DNA of 6,433 nucleotides from Phycisphaerae bacterium (GCA_016794945.1 JAEUIX010000202.1:1-6433); one strand, 5' to 3'; positions 1 through 6,005 are shown, numbered from the stretch's first letter. The notes: a model not told the origin generated them from the letters alone. Numbers and translations: made by a program.

Positions 1-319
1 GGTTGTCCAGCGAGAGCGAGAGCTCCACGGCGTAGCCGGTGATGTACTGCAGGAAGGCCGTGGGTCCGTCGACGACGCGGTTGTCGATGGGCTGGCTCAG
101 CGCGTCGCGCAGCTCGCCCAGCTCGGTGCCCAGGAACTGGCCGCGGTAGATCGCCGCCAGCCCCACGCCCACGGCTACGGCGGCGACGAACCAGATGAGC
201 AGCCCGGTCGCGGCCTCGCGCGCGGAGATGACCGTCGGCCTGCGGGAGAGCAGGCCCAGGTCAAGAGCGACCAGGGCGCCCATGGCGACGAGATACGCGA
301 GCCACAACCACAACGGCAT
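1..319 (-). CDS. TerC/Alx-family integral membrane protein, N-terminal 106 residues (3' end outside window)
   Basis: The reading frame opens with ATG at 319 and stays open to the window edge, so only the first 106 residues are present. Two hydrophobic segments are visible, at about residues 2-24 (MPLWLWLAYLVAMGALVALD start) and 39-57. A polar stretch follows (58-86), and a third membrane segment begins with FLQYITGYAVELSLSLDN (89-106). The 'GYxxExSLSxDN' signature is diagnostic of the TerC/Alx family of inner-membrane proteins, which in characterised members take part in manganese export or metal homeostasis and, historically, tellurite resistance. The substrate here is unknown. The gene lies 33 bases downstream of rpoD on the same strand. 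It has no Shine-Dalgarno, but a good sigma-70 promoter ends 8 bases before the ATG, suggesting leaderless expression. The family call is secure; the function is inferred from the family. Confidence 0.88.
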   Translation of the reverse strand, partial: MPLWLWLAYLVAMGALVALDLGLLSRRPTVISAREAATGLLIWFVAAVAVGVGLAAIYRGQFLGTELGELRDALSQPIDNRVVDGPTAFLQYITGYAVELSLSLDN

Positions 320-327
320 CGGCGGGC

Positions 328-356
328 AATATAGGGCGGGGCAACGCCGGGGTCAG
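328..356 (-). promoter_or_regulatory. Sigma-70-type promoter for the TerC-family gene, overlapping the rpoD stop codon
   Basis: On the minus strand, CTGACC (356-351, 4 of 6 matches to TTGACA) is followed by a 17-base spacer and TATATT (333-328, 5 of 6 matches to TATAAT). The -35 element contains the TGA stop of rpoD (355-353). The last base of the -10 element is separated from the ATG at 319 by 8 bases, so transcription would start at or next to the A of the ATG. There is no ribosome binding site in the gap, which fits a leaderless mRNA. The match is by eye, but AT bases are rare in this region and the spacing is optimal. Confidence 0.5.
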
Positions 357-2506
357 ACGAAGTCGTCGCCGTCGGCGTCGCTCGTGGCCCCGACGTTGGC
401 GTCGGCGGCGTCGGCGGCCGCGTCGTCCACGGCGGCGTCCGTTGCGCCCGGCGGGAGAGGGGACTTGATTTCGGCCACGGACGCGTCAAGGAACCCGGCG
501 AGCTTGCGCGCCCGGACGGGGTGCTGCAGCTTGCGGATGGCCTTGGCCTCGACCTGGCGCACGCGCTCGCGCGTGACCTTGAAGATGCGACCGACCTCTT
601 CGAGGGTGTACGTGTACCCGTCGCCGATGCCGTAGCGCAGCTTGATGATCTCGCGTTCGCGGTAGGTGAGGCTCTTGAGGACCTGCTCGATCTGCTTCTT
701 GAGGGTGTCCTGGGCGGCCGTTTCGACCGGGGTGCCGACGCGGGCGTCCTCGACGAAATCGCCGAAGTAGGAGTCTTCGCTGTCGCCCACGGGCTTGTCG
801 AGGCTCGAGGGCTGGCGCGAGATCTTCATGACGCGCTTCACCTCGGCGATGGTCATGCCCGCCTTCTGCGCCAGCACCTCCATCGTCGGCTCCACGCCGG
901 TCTGCTGGAAGATGCTCTTCTGGATGTTCCGCAGGCGCGACATGGTTTCGATCATGTGCACGGGGATTCGGATGGTCCGCGCGTGGTCGGCGATCGCGCG
1001 GGTGATGGCCTGGCGGATCCACCACGTCGCGTACGTCGAGAACTTGTACCCGCGCTTGTACTCGTACTTGTCCACCGCCCGCATCAGGCCGGTGTTGCCC
1101 TCCTGGATGATGTCCAGGAACGACAGCCCGCGGTTGCGGTACTTCTTGGCGATCGACACCACCAGCCGGAGGTTGCCGCCCGACAGGTCGCGCTTGGCCT
1201 GCTCGTACTCCCAGAACACCGTGTTGATCGCCCGCACCCGAGCAGACAGTTCCTCCGGCTCCTCGAGCACCAGCGTCCGGAGGCCGTCGAGTTCCTCCTT
1301 CATCGCCTGCAGGTCGTCGCCCGCGGCCCGGCGGGCGGCGGGGGTCCGCTGCAGCCGGCGGATCTCCTGGTCCAGTTCCGTCATCTTGCCGCTGATCGAG
1401 CGGAGCTTCCGCATGATCGGGATGATCCGCCCCGTGCGGAGGCAGAGCTCCTCGGTCAGCGCCGCCATCTTGCGCCGACGGGTCGCCATCCGGTCGCGCA
1501 GCGCCGCCTCGGCCGGGGCGTCCTTCTCCGCCCGCGCCAGCCGGAGCGCCGCGTCGTCGGCCCGGTTGATCTCCATCAGCTTCTCGATCGTGCGCAGGTT
1601 GTAGGGGATGCGCTTGGCGATCTTGTCCTTGGCGTTCTCCTCCAGGGTGCTGATCCGCATCGTGCGGTCGAACGGCAGCTCGCCGGTGTGAACCTGACGG
1701 AGGATCTTCACCGCCTCGGCCAGGATGTAGTCGCTCTCCAGGCACCGGCGCCGGAAGATCATCCGGGTCGTCTCGATCTTCTTCGCGAGACGGATCTCCT
1801 CGTCGCGGTTCAGCAGCGGGATCGAGCCCATCTGCGTCAGGTACATGCGCACCGGGTCGTCGATGCGCTTGGTGCCGCTGGCCGCCAGCTCCTCGGCGAT
1901 CTCCTTCTGGAGCGTCTCCTCGTCGTCGAGGCTCGCGTCGTCCTCTTCGGCGTCCTCCCCCGCCTCGGCCGTCATCGACGGCGGGAGCGGCACCTCCGCC
2001 GGTCGCGCCGGCGACTGCGCCGCCGCGCCCGGGGCGGCCGGGCCGGGCTCGGCGTGCGGAGCCGGAGCGTTGCGCAGCGGCGCGACGCCCGCGGTCCGGA
2101 TGTTCCAGTTCATGCTCGTCCAGCCCGCCTCGAACGTGCGCTCGCCGCCGACCACGGTCATGGCGCGCACCGGCTTGTCGTTCGGACCGCTGATGACCAT
2201 CGGCGCGGGGGCCGACTCGCCCCGCTTGCGCGCCTCGCGGAACCGCCGCGCGCGGTACTCCATCTCGTCGATCACGTCCATCCCCAGGCGGTCGAGGATG
2301 ATCACCAGCTCGTGCAGCCGCTCCGGATCGACCCACTCGTCGGGCAACGTGTTGTTGAGCTCTTCGTAGCTCAGCCACCCGCGCCGTCTGCCCTCGTTCA
2401 ACAGCGTCTCGATCGACTCTGGCAGCTTCGTGTTCAAGCCCTGCTCCGGATTCTGACGGTGGTTCGAGTCCTTCGACATGGCCGGCAGTTGCACCCTGGC
2501 GCTCAT
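353..2506 (-). CDS. rpoD: Primary RNA polymerase sigma factor (sigma-70/RpoD), 717 aa
   Basis: This is the housekeeping sigma factor that directs core RNA polymerase to most promoters. Region 1.1 spans about residues 27-92, followed by a variable Ala/Pro and acidic linker (93-213) and region 1.2 (RIDDPVRMYLTQMG, 214-247). A long non-conserved helical insert (about 248-437) follows, then region 2 (438-518, with NLRLVVSIAKKYRNRGLSF and YATWWIRQAITRAIADHAR), region 3 (519-590) and region 4 (603-675, with VTRERVRQVEAKAIRKL). The -10 contacts of E. coli RpoD correspond to W495, W496, Q499 and T502. The -35 contacts correspond to R646, E647 and R650. A 42-residue Ala/Asp-rich tail follows the usual end at 'GFLD'. 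ATG 2506 is chosen because AGGAA sits 8 bases upstream. ATG 2551 and ATG 2479 are alternatives without a comparable site. It lies 93 bases downstream of dnaG, the classic dnaG-rpoD arrangement. Confidence 0.97.
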   Translation of the reverse strand: MSARVQLPAMSKDSNHRQNPEQGLNTKLPESIETLLNEGRRRGWLSYEELNNTLPDEWVDPERLHELVIILDRLGMDVIDEMEYRARRFREARKRGESAPAPMVISGPNDKPVRAMTVVGGERTFEAGWTSMNWNIRTAGVAPLRNAPAPHAEPGPAAPGAAAQSPARPAEVPLPPSMTAEAGEDAEEDDASLDDEETLQKEIAEELAASGTKRIDDPVRMYLTQMGSIPLLNRDEEIRLAKKIETTRMIFRRRCLESDYILAEAVKILRQVHTGELPFDRTMRISTLEENAKDKIAKRIPYNLRTIEKLMEINRADDAALRLARAEKDAPAEAALRDRMATRRRKMAALTEELCLRTGRIIPIMRKLRSISGKMTELDQEIRRLQRTPAARRAAGDDLQAMKEELDGLRTLVLEEPEELSARVRAINTVFWEYEQAKRDLSGGNLRLVVSIAKKYRNRGLSFLDIIQEGNTGLMRAVDKYEYKRGYKFSTYATWWIRQAITRAIADHARTIRIPVHMIETMSRLRNIQKSIFQQTGVEPTMEVLAQKAGMTIAEVKRVMKISRQPSSLDKPVGDSEDSYFGDFVEDARVGTPVETAAQDTLKKQIEQVLKSLTYREREIIKLRYGIGDGYTYTLEEVGRIFKVTRERVRQVEAKAIRKLQHPVRARKLAGFLDASVAEIKSPLPPGATDAAVDDAAADAADANVGATSDADGDDFV
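401..418 (-). repeat. Exact tandem 9-bp repeat coding Ala-Ala-Asp in the rpoD tail
   Basis: GTCGGCGGC occurs twice back to back on the plus strand (401-409 and 410-418). It is read on the minus strand as GCC GCC GAC, giving Ala-Ala-Asp twice. Related GTCGGCG and GTTGGCG units flank it at 371-377 and 395-401. The repeat is in frame, so gain or loss of a unit would change tail length without disrupting the sigma factor. Confidence 0.6.
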
Positions 2507-2514
2507 GCGTGTCG

Positions 2515-2519
2515 TTCCT
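2515..2519 (-). promoter_or_regulatory. Ribosome binding site of rpoD (AGGAA)
   Basis: AGGAA reads on the minus strand, 8 bases before the ATG at 2506. It decides the start among three in-frame ATGs. ATG 2551 lies upstream of this site and inside a hairpin arm, and would add a 15-residue Cys/Ala/Thr-rich extension unlike sigma factors. ATG 2479 has only a distant AGGG about 14 bases away. Confidence 0.6.
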
Positions 2520-2524
2520 GACGT

Positions 2525-2577
2525 GGCCGCGGCGGCCCCGCACGAGCACACCGGACGCCGCCGCGCCGCTCCGGTGT
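2525..2577 (-). promoter_or_regulatory. Two inverted repeats (hairpins) in the dnaG-rpoD intergenic region
   Basis: The first inverted repeat pairs ACACCGGA (2548-2555) with TCCGGTGT (2570-2577), a perfect 8-bp stem with a 14-base GC-only loop. It begins 22 bases after the dnaG stop. The second, GGCCG-CCG-CGGCC read on the minus strand (2537-2525), is a 5-bp stem with a 3-base loop, ending 5 bases before the rpoD Shine-Dalgarno. Neither is followed by a U tract, so these are not ordinary intrinsic terminators. In E. coli the dnaG-rpoD junction is an mRNA processing site that lets the two genes be expressed at different levels. A similar role here is inference only. Confidence 0.45.
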
Positions 2578-2599
2578 CGATTCCGCTCCTGGCTCCGGG

Positions 2600-4492
2600 C
2601 TACCCGCCCAGCACCCCCGGGGGCGGACGCGGGATCCTACGCGCCGCAGTACCGCCACCCCTGGCCGCCTCGGCCACGGCCGCCAGCCGAGCCGCCAGGC
2701 CCGACCCATCGCCGTGCGGCGTCGCCGCGCGCGCCGCTTCCAGCCGGTGCTCGGCGTCGGCCTTGCGCAGGCAGTCGTGGAACAACTCGCGGACAGATCC
2801 GGTCGATGCGCTGGTCATCCGAGTCACCTCGTAGGCCATGCCCGTGGCACGGCGCGCCGCCGTCGGATCGTCGATGCCCGAAAGCACCGATCGCGTGTTC
2901 AATGTTTGCCCCATAATCCGAAGCCTGTCCACCGCCTCGGCAACTTTTTTCAGGACCTCGTCGCCGAACGACCCCGGCGCCAGCAGATACCCCAGCCCTT
3001 CCGGGGTTTCGCGCAGCAATGACGGATCACTCACCACGCACGCCAACGCCAGTTCGCCGTTGGTACGCGGCTTGCTTGATCCCGGCCCCTGCGGCTCCGA
3101 TGTCTCCGGGTCCGGGCCCGAAGGCCGGCCTCGGCGCGCCGGCGCGGCGTTCATCGCCGTTCGAACAACCCCTGTCTCCACGCCCGCCAGCGCCGCCACC
3201 CGGCGCACGATCATCTCCTGACGCACCGGCGGCAGCGACGACAGCCCCAACTCGGCCAGGCGACCGATTTCCTCCTCCACCGCCGCCGCGCGGGCGCTGA
3301 AGCCCATCGCGGCGGTCCGTTGCCGCAGCCGGTCGAATCGGTACGCCAGCGCGTCGGTCGCTTCGGCCAGCACCCGCTCCAGCCGCTGCTTGCCGTCCGG
3401 CGTCTTGAGCAGTTCGTCCGGGTCCTTGGCGTCGGAAACGCCCGCGCCCTTGAGTGTCGCGATCTTCACGTCGAGCGCGGCGGAGAAGAAGACCTCGACC
3501 GCCCGGTCGGCGGCGCGCTGGCCGGCGTCGTCGCCGTCGAACAGCAGCACCACCGTGCGGCACAGCCGCTGCAGCACCCGCGCCGACTGGCCCGTCAGCG
3601 CGGTGCCGAGCGTCGCCACGGTGTTGGTGATCCCCGCCTGGTGGCAGGCGATGGCGTCCATGTATCCCTCGGTCACCACCGCGACTCCGCTGGCGCGGAT
3701 GGCCGCGGACGCCTGGCCCAGCGCGTACAGCGTGGCCGATTTGTTGAACAGCATCGTCTCGGGCGAGTTGAGGTACTTCGGATCGTCCTCGTCGCGCAGC
3801 CTCCGACCGCCGAACGCGATGACGCGCCCGAGCGTGTCGGTGATCGGGAAGATGGCGCGGTGCCGCAGCGCATCGTAATGGCCGCCGGATTCGCGCGACT
3901 TGATCAGCCCCGCCGCCACGAACGGCCTCAGGTCCATCCCCTTGTGCTGCGCCGTCTGAAGCAGGCCGTCCCACCGGTCGGGGGCGGCGCCGATCTGGAA
4001 CTGCTCGACGACCGCCGGGGTCAGCCCGCGTCGCTCGATGAAGGACCGCGCCTCCCTGCCGTGCTCGGGGTGGCGCAGGATCACTCGGAAGAACTCCAGC
4101 GCCGCCCGGTTGGCGGCCAGCAGCGTGTCCCGCGACACCGGCGGCTCGTCGTCGCCCGCGGAACCCGCCGGACGCGACGGCGGCTTCCAGGGCGTCAGGG
4201 CCACCCCCGCCCGCTCGGCCAGATAGGTCAGCGCCTCGCGGAACCCCATCTTGTGGTAGTCCATCACGAACCGCAGCGCATCGCCGCCCGCCCCGCACAC
4301 GAAGCAGTGGAAGATCTGCTTCGACGGCACCACGTACATCGACGGGTTGTGGTCGTCGTGGAAGCAGCACAGCCCGACCCACTCGCGCCCCTTCTTCTTC
4401 AGCGACACGTGCTCGCCCACCAGCCGGACGATGTCCGTCGCGTCCAGCACGCGCTGCTTGTCGTCGTTGAATCCGGCGTTCGGGCTGGGCAC
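2600..4492 (-). CDS. dnaG: DNA primase DnaG, 630 aa
   Basis: DnaG makes the RNA primers for DNA replication at the fork, normally recruited by the DnaB helicase. The N-terminal CHC2 zinc domain (about 12-100) shows ligands C42, H45, C63 and C66 (GLCCFHDDHNPSM, FHCFVCGAGGD). The catalytic core contains IFPITDTLGRVIAFGGRRL (214-232) and PKYLNSPETMLFNKS (238-252). The TOPRIM domain has E275 (EGYMDA), D319 and D321 (LFDGDDAG) and DPD (357-359). The C-terminal part (about 476-590) is the weakly conserved helicase-interaction region, ending in a Gly/Arg/Pro-rich tail. Length is normal for the family. The start is GTG at 4492: an in-frame TAG lies upstream near 4573 and no ATG lies between. No clear Shine-Dalgarno is visible. 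The gene is divergent from the acylphosphatase gene, and rpoD follows downstream. rpsU, often first in this operon, is not here. Confidence 0.97.
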   Translation of the reverse strand: MPSPNAGFNDDKQRVLDATDIVRLVGEHVSLKKKGREWVGLCCFHDDHNPSMYVVPSKQIFHCFVCGAGGDALRFVMDYHKMGFREALTYLAERAGVALTPWKPPSRPAGSAGDDEPPVSRDTLLAANRAALEFFRVILRHPEHGREARSFIERRGLTPAVVEQFQIGAAPDRWDGLLQTAQHKGMDLRPFVAAGLIKSRESGGHYDALRHRAIFPITDTLGRVIAFGGRRLRDEDDPKYLNSPETMLFNKSATLYALGQASAAIRASGVAVVTEGYMDAIACHQAGITNTVATLGTALTGQSARVLQRLCRTVVLLFDGDDAGQRAADRAVEVFFSAALDVKIATLKGAGVSDAKDPDELLKTPDGKQRLERVLAEATDALAYRFDRLRQRTAAMGFSARAAAVEEEIGRLAELGLSSLPPVRQEMIVRRVAALAGVETGVVRTAMNAAPARRGRPSGPDPETSEPQGPGSSKPRTNGELALACVVSDPSLLRETPEGLGYLLAPGSFGDEVLKKVAEAVDRLRIMGQTLNTRSVLSGIDDPTAARRATGMAYEVTRMTSASTGSVRELFHDCLRKADAEHRLEAARAATPHGDGSGLAARLAAVAEAARGGGTAARRIPRPPPGVLGG

Positions 4493-4621
4493 GTCGCTGG
4501 GTCCGGCTGGAGTGGTTCGTGCTCCGGCGCCGCTCGGGCCGACGCCGCCCGGCTTCGGCGGGGCTTCACGCTAGGCCGCCCGCCCGCTCGACGGCCGCCG
4601 ACCCTCCGCTAGGCTTGGCAC
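4493..4621. promoter_or_regulatory. Divergent intergenic region between dnaG and the acylphosphatase gene
   Basis: These 129 bases must hold the promoters for both directions. Two CTAG tetranucleotides occur, at 4571-4574 and 4609-4612. The second is part of a likely -10 element for the acylphosphatase gene. The first gives TAGCGT on the minus strand (4573-4568), a weak -10 candidate for dnaG with a leader of about 70 bases and no convincing -35. A small inverted repeat, CCGCC (4545-4549) with GGCGG (4557-4561), lies in the presumed dnaG leader. No coding potential and no rpsU-like reading frame was seen. Confidence 0.35.
4588..4615 (+). promoter_or_regulatory. Possible promoter of the acylphosphatase-HAD operon
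   Basis: TCGACG (4588-4593, 4 of 6 to TTGACA), a 16-base spacer and TAGGCT (4610-4615, 3 of 6 to TATAAT with the conserved TA and final T) precede the GTG at 4622 by only 6 bases. A transcript starting at the usual distance from the -10 would begin at or right before the start codon, so the message may be leaderless. The match is weaker than that of the TerC-family promoter. Confidence 0.35.
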
Positions 4622-4903
4622 GTGCGCGTGCGCGTCAGCTACTCCGGACGGGTGCAGGGCGTCGGCTTCCGCGCCACCGCCCGGCGAATCGCCGCCGAAT
4701 TCCCGGTCAGCGGCTGGGTGCGCAACGAGCCCGACGGGTCGGTCATGCTCGAAGCCCAGGGCGCACCGTGGGACGTCCGCTCGTTCCTCTCCCGCCTGGC
4801 CGAGGTCATGCACCGCAACATCGATTCCGCCGACTCCGTGACCGTCCCCGATGACCCCGCGGCGCCCCAGCCCGGACCGGGCGCATTCTCCATCCGCCAC
4901 TGA
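4622..4903 (+). CDS. acyP: Acylphosphatase, 93 aa
   Basis: Acylphosphatases are small cytoplasmic enzymes that hydrolyse carboxyl-phosphate bonds such as those of acetyl phosphate or 1,3-bisphosphoglycerate. The sequence has the family signature GRVQGVGFRATARRIA (9-24) with the phosphate-binding arginine R17, and GWVRNEPDGSVMLEAQG (31-47) with the catalytic asparagine N35. The length of about 90 residues is typical. GTG at 4622 is the chosen start (product begins VRVRVSYSG, first residue read as Met). GTG at 4628 is a possible alternative that would still keep the fold. No Shine-Dalgarno is visible, and a -10-like TAGGCT lies 6 bases upstream. It ends 4 bases before the HAD hydrolase ATG, so the two are almost certainly co-transcribed. 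The physiological substrate cannot be told from sequence. Confidence 0.93.
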   Translation: MRVRVSYSGRVQGVGFRATARRIAAEFPVSGWVRNEPDGSVMLEAQGAPWDVRSFLSRLAEVMHRNIDSADSVTVPDDPAAPQPGPGAFSIRH

Positions 4904-4907
4904 CGCC

Positions 4908-5627
4908 ATGCTCGTGCTCTTCGACATCGACCAGACCATGATCTCCACCAGCGGCGCCGGCCGCGCCGCCATGGAGCTCGCCGGGCGCGATCTCTTCGGC
5001 GACCGCTTCAGCGCCCGGCACATCAACTTCGCCGGCTCGATCGATCCCATCGTCGTCGCGCAGCTGTTCGAGTACGCCGGCGTGGCGAACACCGTCCAGA
5101 ACGTCGCGGCCTTCCGTCGCCGCTACGCCGCGAGGCTCCACGAGCGGTTGGCCGACCCCGCCACCGGCCGGACGGTCCTGCCGGGCGTGCTCGAACTGCT
5201 CGCCCGCCTGCGTGCCCAGGACGCGGTCACGCTGGGCGTGCTCAGCGGCAACTACGGCGAGACCGGCCGGGCCAAGCTCGCCGCGTGCGGAATCGACCCG
5301 GAGTGGTTCCGCGTCTCGGTCTGGGGCGACGACGCCGTCGGGGGCTACCACGGCCCGGGCTCCGCGCCCTGCCGCGACGAGCTGCCCCGCGTCGGGCTCG
5401 CTCGCTACCGCGAACTCCACGGATTCGACATCGAATCCCGGCGCACCGTCGTCGTCGGCGACACGCCCCACGATGTGCGCTGCGCCCTGGTCAACGGGTG
5501 CCGGAGTCTGGCCGTCGCGACCGGCGCGTTCGATGCCGCCGCCCTGGCCGCCGCGGGCGCGCACCGCGCCGTGCCCGACCTGTCGGCGGTGGAGGACGTG
5601 CTCGGCTGGATCCTCAGCGCCGGCTGA
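4908..5627 (+). CDS. HAD-superfamily hydrolase (phosphoglycolate phosphatase-like), 239 aa
   Basis: This is a probable soluble phosphatase of the haloacid dehalogenase superfamily acting on a small phosphorylated metabolite. Motif I is LFDIDQT with nucleophile D6 and acid/base D8. The position usually held by Gly is Gln. Motif II is VLSGN with S113, motif III is K123 (GRAKL), and motif IV is VVVGDTPHDV with D185 and D189. A helical cap lies between motifs I and II (about 15-95), including FAGSIDPIVVAQLF (41-54), which resembles the 'GxTD' segment of phosphoglycolate phosphatase-like members. ATG at 4908 is chosen because it starts directly at the motif I strand and lies 4 bases after the acylphosphatase stop. 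No Shine-Dalgarno is seen, so translational coupling is likely. The catalytic set is complete. The substrate is unassigned, and the name phosphoglycolate phosphatase would go beyond the evidence. Confidence 0.88.
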   Translation: MLVLFDIDQTMISTSGAGRAAMELAGRDLFGDRFSARHINFAGSIDPIVVAQLFEYAGVANTVQNVAAFRRRYAARLHERLADPATGRTVLPGVLELLARLRAQDAVTLGVLSGNYGETGRAKLAACGIDPEWFRVSVWGDDAVGGYHGPGSAPCRDELPRVGLARYRELHGFDIESRRTVVVGDTPHDVRCALVNGCRSLAVATGAFDAAALAAAGAHRAVPDLSAVEDVLGWILSAG

Positions 5628-5633
5628 CCTTCC

Positions 5634-5999
5634 TCAGGGCTTGCCGTTCTTGGCGATCGACTCGGCCAGCGACTTGCTGCGTTCATCGTCGCTCATGGCC
5701 TTCCAGGCGTCGACGCAGTCCTCGCAGCAGAAGCCCACCTTCTGCCCCTTGAAGTCGGTCACCCAGCGCGGGTTGGACTGGCCGCCCGAGACCGGGTGCT
5801 CGTGCATGATCGCGCAGAACGCGTTGACCGCGCCGGCCTTGGCGCTCCCGGTGGCGGCGACGCGCGGCCCGGACATCTCGCCCGAAGCGCGGGGCGCCGG
5901 CGCTGGCCCGCCGTCGGCCTTGCGGTTGGTGTTGGTGCTCTCGCACGCGCCCAGCAGCAGGGCGGCGGCGGTCAGGACGGCGGCGGCGGAACGGTTCAT
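5634..5999 (-). CDS. Small lipoprotein with a YHS/TRASH-like Cys metal-binding domain, 121 aa
   Basis: The protein begins with a lipoprotein signal (MNRSAAAVLTAAALLLGAC) whose lipobox LLGAC puts the lipidated cysteine at residue 19. A flexible Ala/Pro/Gly linker follows (about 20-57). The C-terminal domain (58-115) shows FCAIMHEHPVSG and later FKGQKVGFCCEDCVDAWKAM, with C62, H66, H68, C91, C92 and C95 as candidate ligands. This pattern resembles the YHS/TRASH-type domains found in heavy-metal handling proteins, and similar small secreted proteins are common in planctomycetes. A metal-binding or metal-sensing role in the envelope is inferred; no partner is encoded next to it. The start is supported by GAGGAG (6011-6006) 6 bases upstream and by the signal peptide. 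A longer in-frame extension upstream is not credible. It converges on the HAD gene with a 6-base gap. Confidence 0.82.
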   Translation of the reverse strand: MNRSAAAVLTAAALLLGACESTNTNRKADGGPAPAPRASGEMSGPRVAATGSAKAGAVNAFCAIMHEHPVSGGQSNPRWVTDFKGQKVGFCCEDCVDAWKAMSDDERSKSLAESIAKNGKP

Positions 6000-6005
6000 T
6001 GTCGG

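Noticed and set aside
521..2521. A 666-codon open frame on the plus strand opposite rpoD
   Set aside because: It is the antisense shadow of rpoD in GC-rich DNA. The product is Arg/Leu/Val-rich with no domain, while the opposite strand encodes a complete sigma factor.
2507..2551. Longer rpoD start at ATG 2551
   Set aside because: It lies within a hairpin arm, upstream of the AGGAA site that fits ATG 2506, and the 15 added residues are not sigma-like.
2945..2950. A6 run in the dnaG mRNA as a programmed frameshift site
   Set aside because: The six As are two in-frame AAA codons (K515-K516) followed by GTT. The dnaX-type A-AAA-AAG heptamer is not in the required phase, and the frame continues intact to the normal end.
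3320..4612. A 430-codon open frame on the plus strand opposite dnaG
   Set aside because: It is a shadow of the primase gene with Arg/His-rich low-complexity translation. dnaG has all catalytic motifs on the other strand.
4493..4621. A hidden rpsU gene upstream of dnaG
   Set aside because: The 129-base gap is too short, is read in the divergent direction on the far side, and no S21-like frame is present.
4851..4907. Upstream extension of the HAD gene into the acylphosphatase
   Set aside because: The 19 extra residues are Pro/Ser/Arg-rich and precede the motif I strand that starts exactly at ATG 4908. The overlap is in a different frame of a real gene.
5614..5627. Hairpin over the HAD stop codon as a bidirectional terminator
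   Set aside because: The stem is only 5 bp and no T tract follows on either strand.
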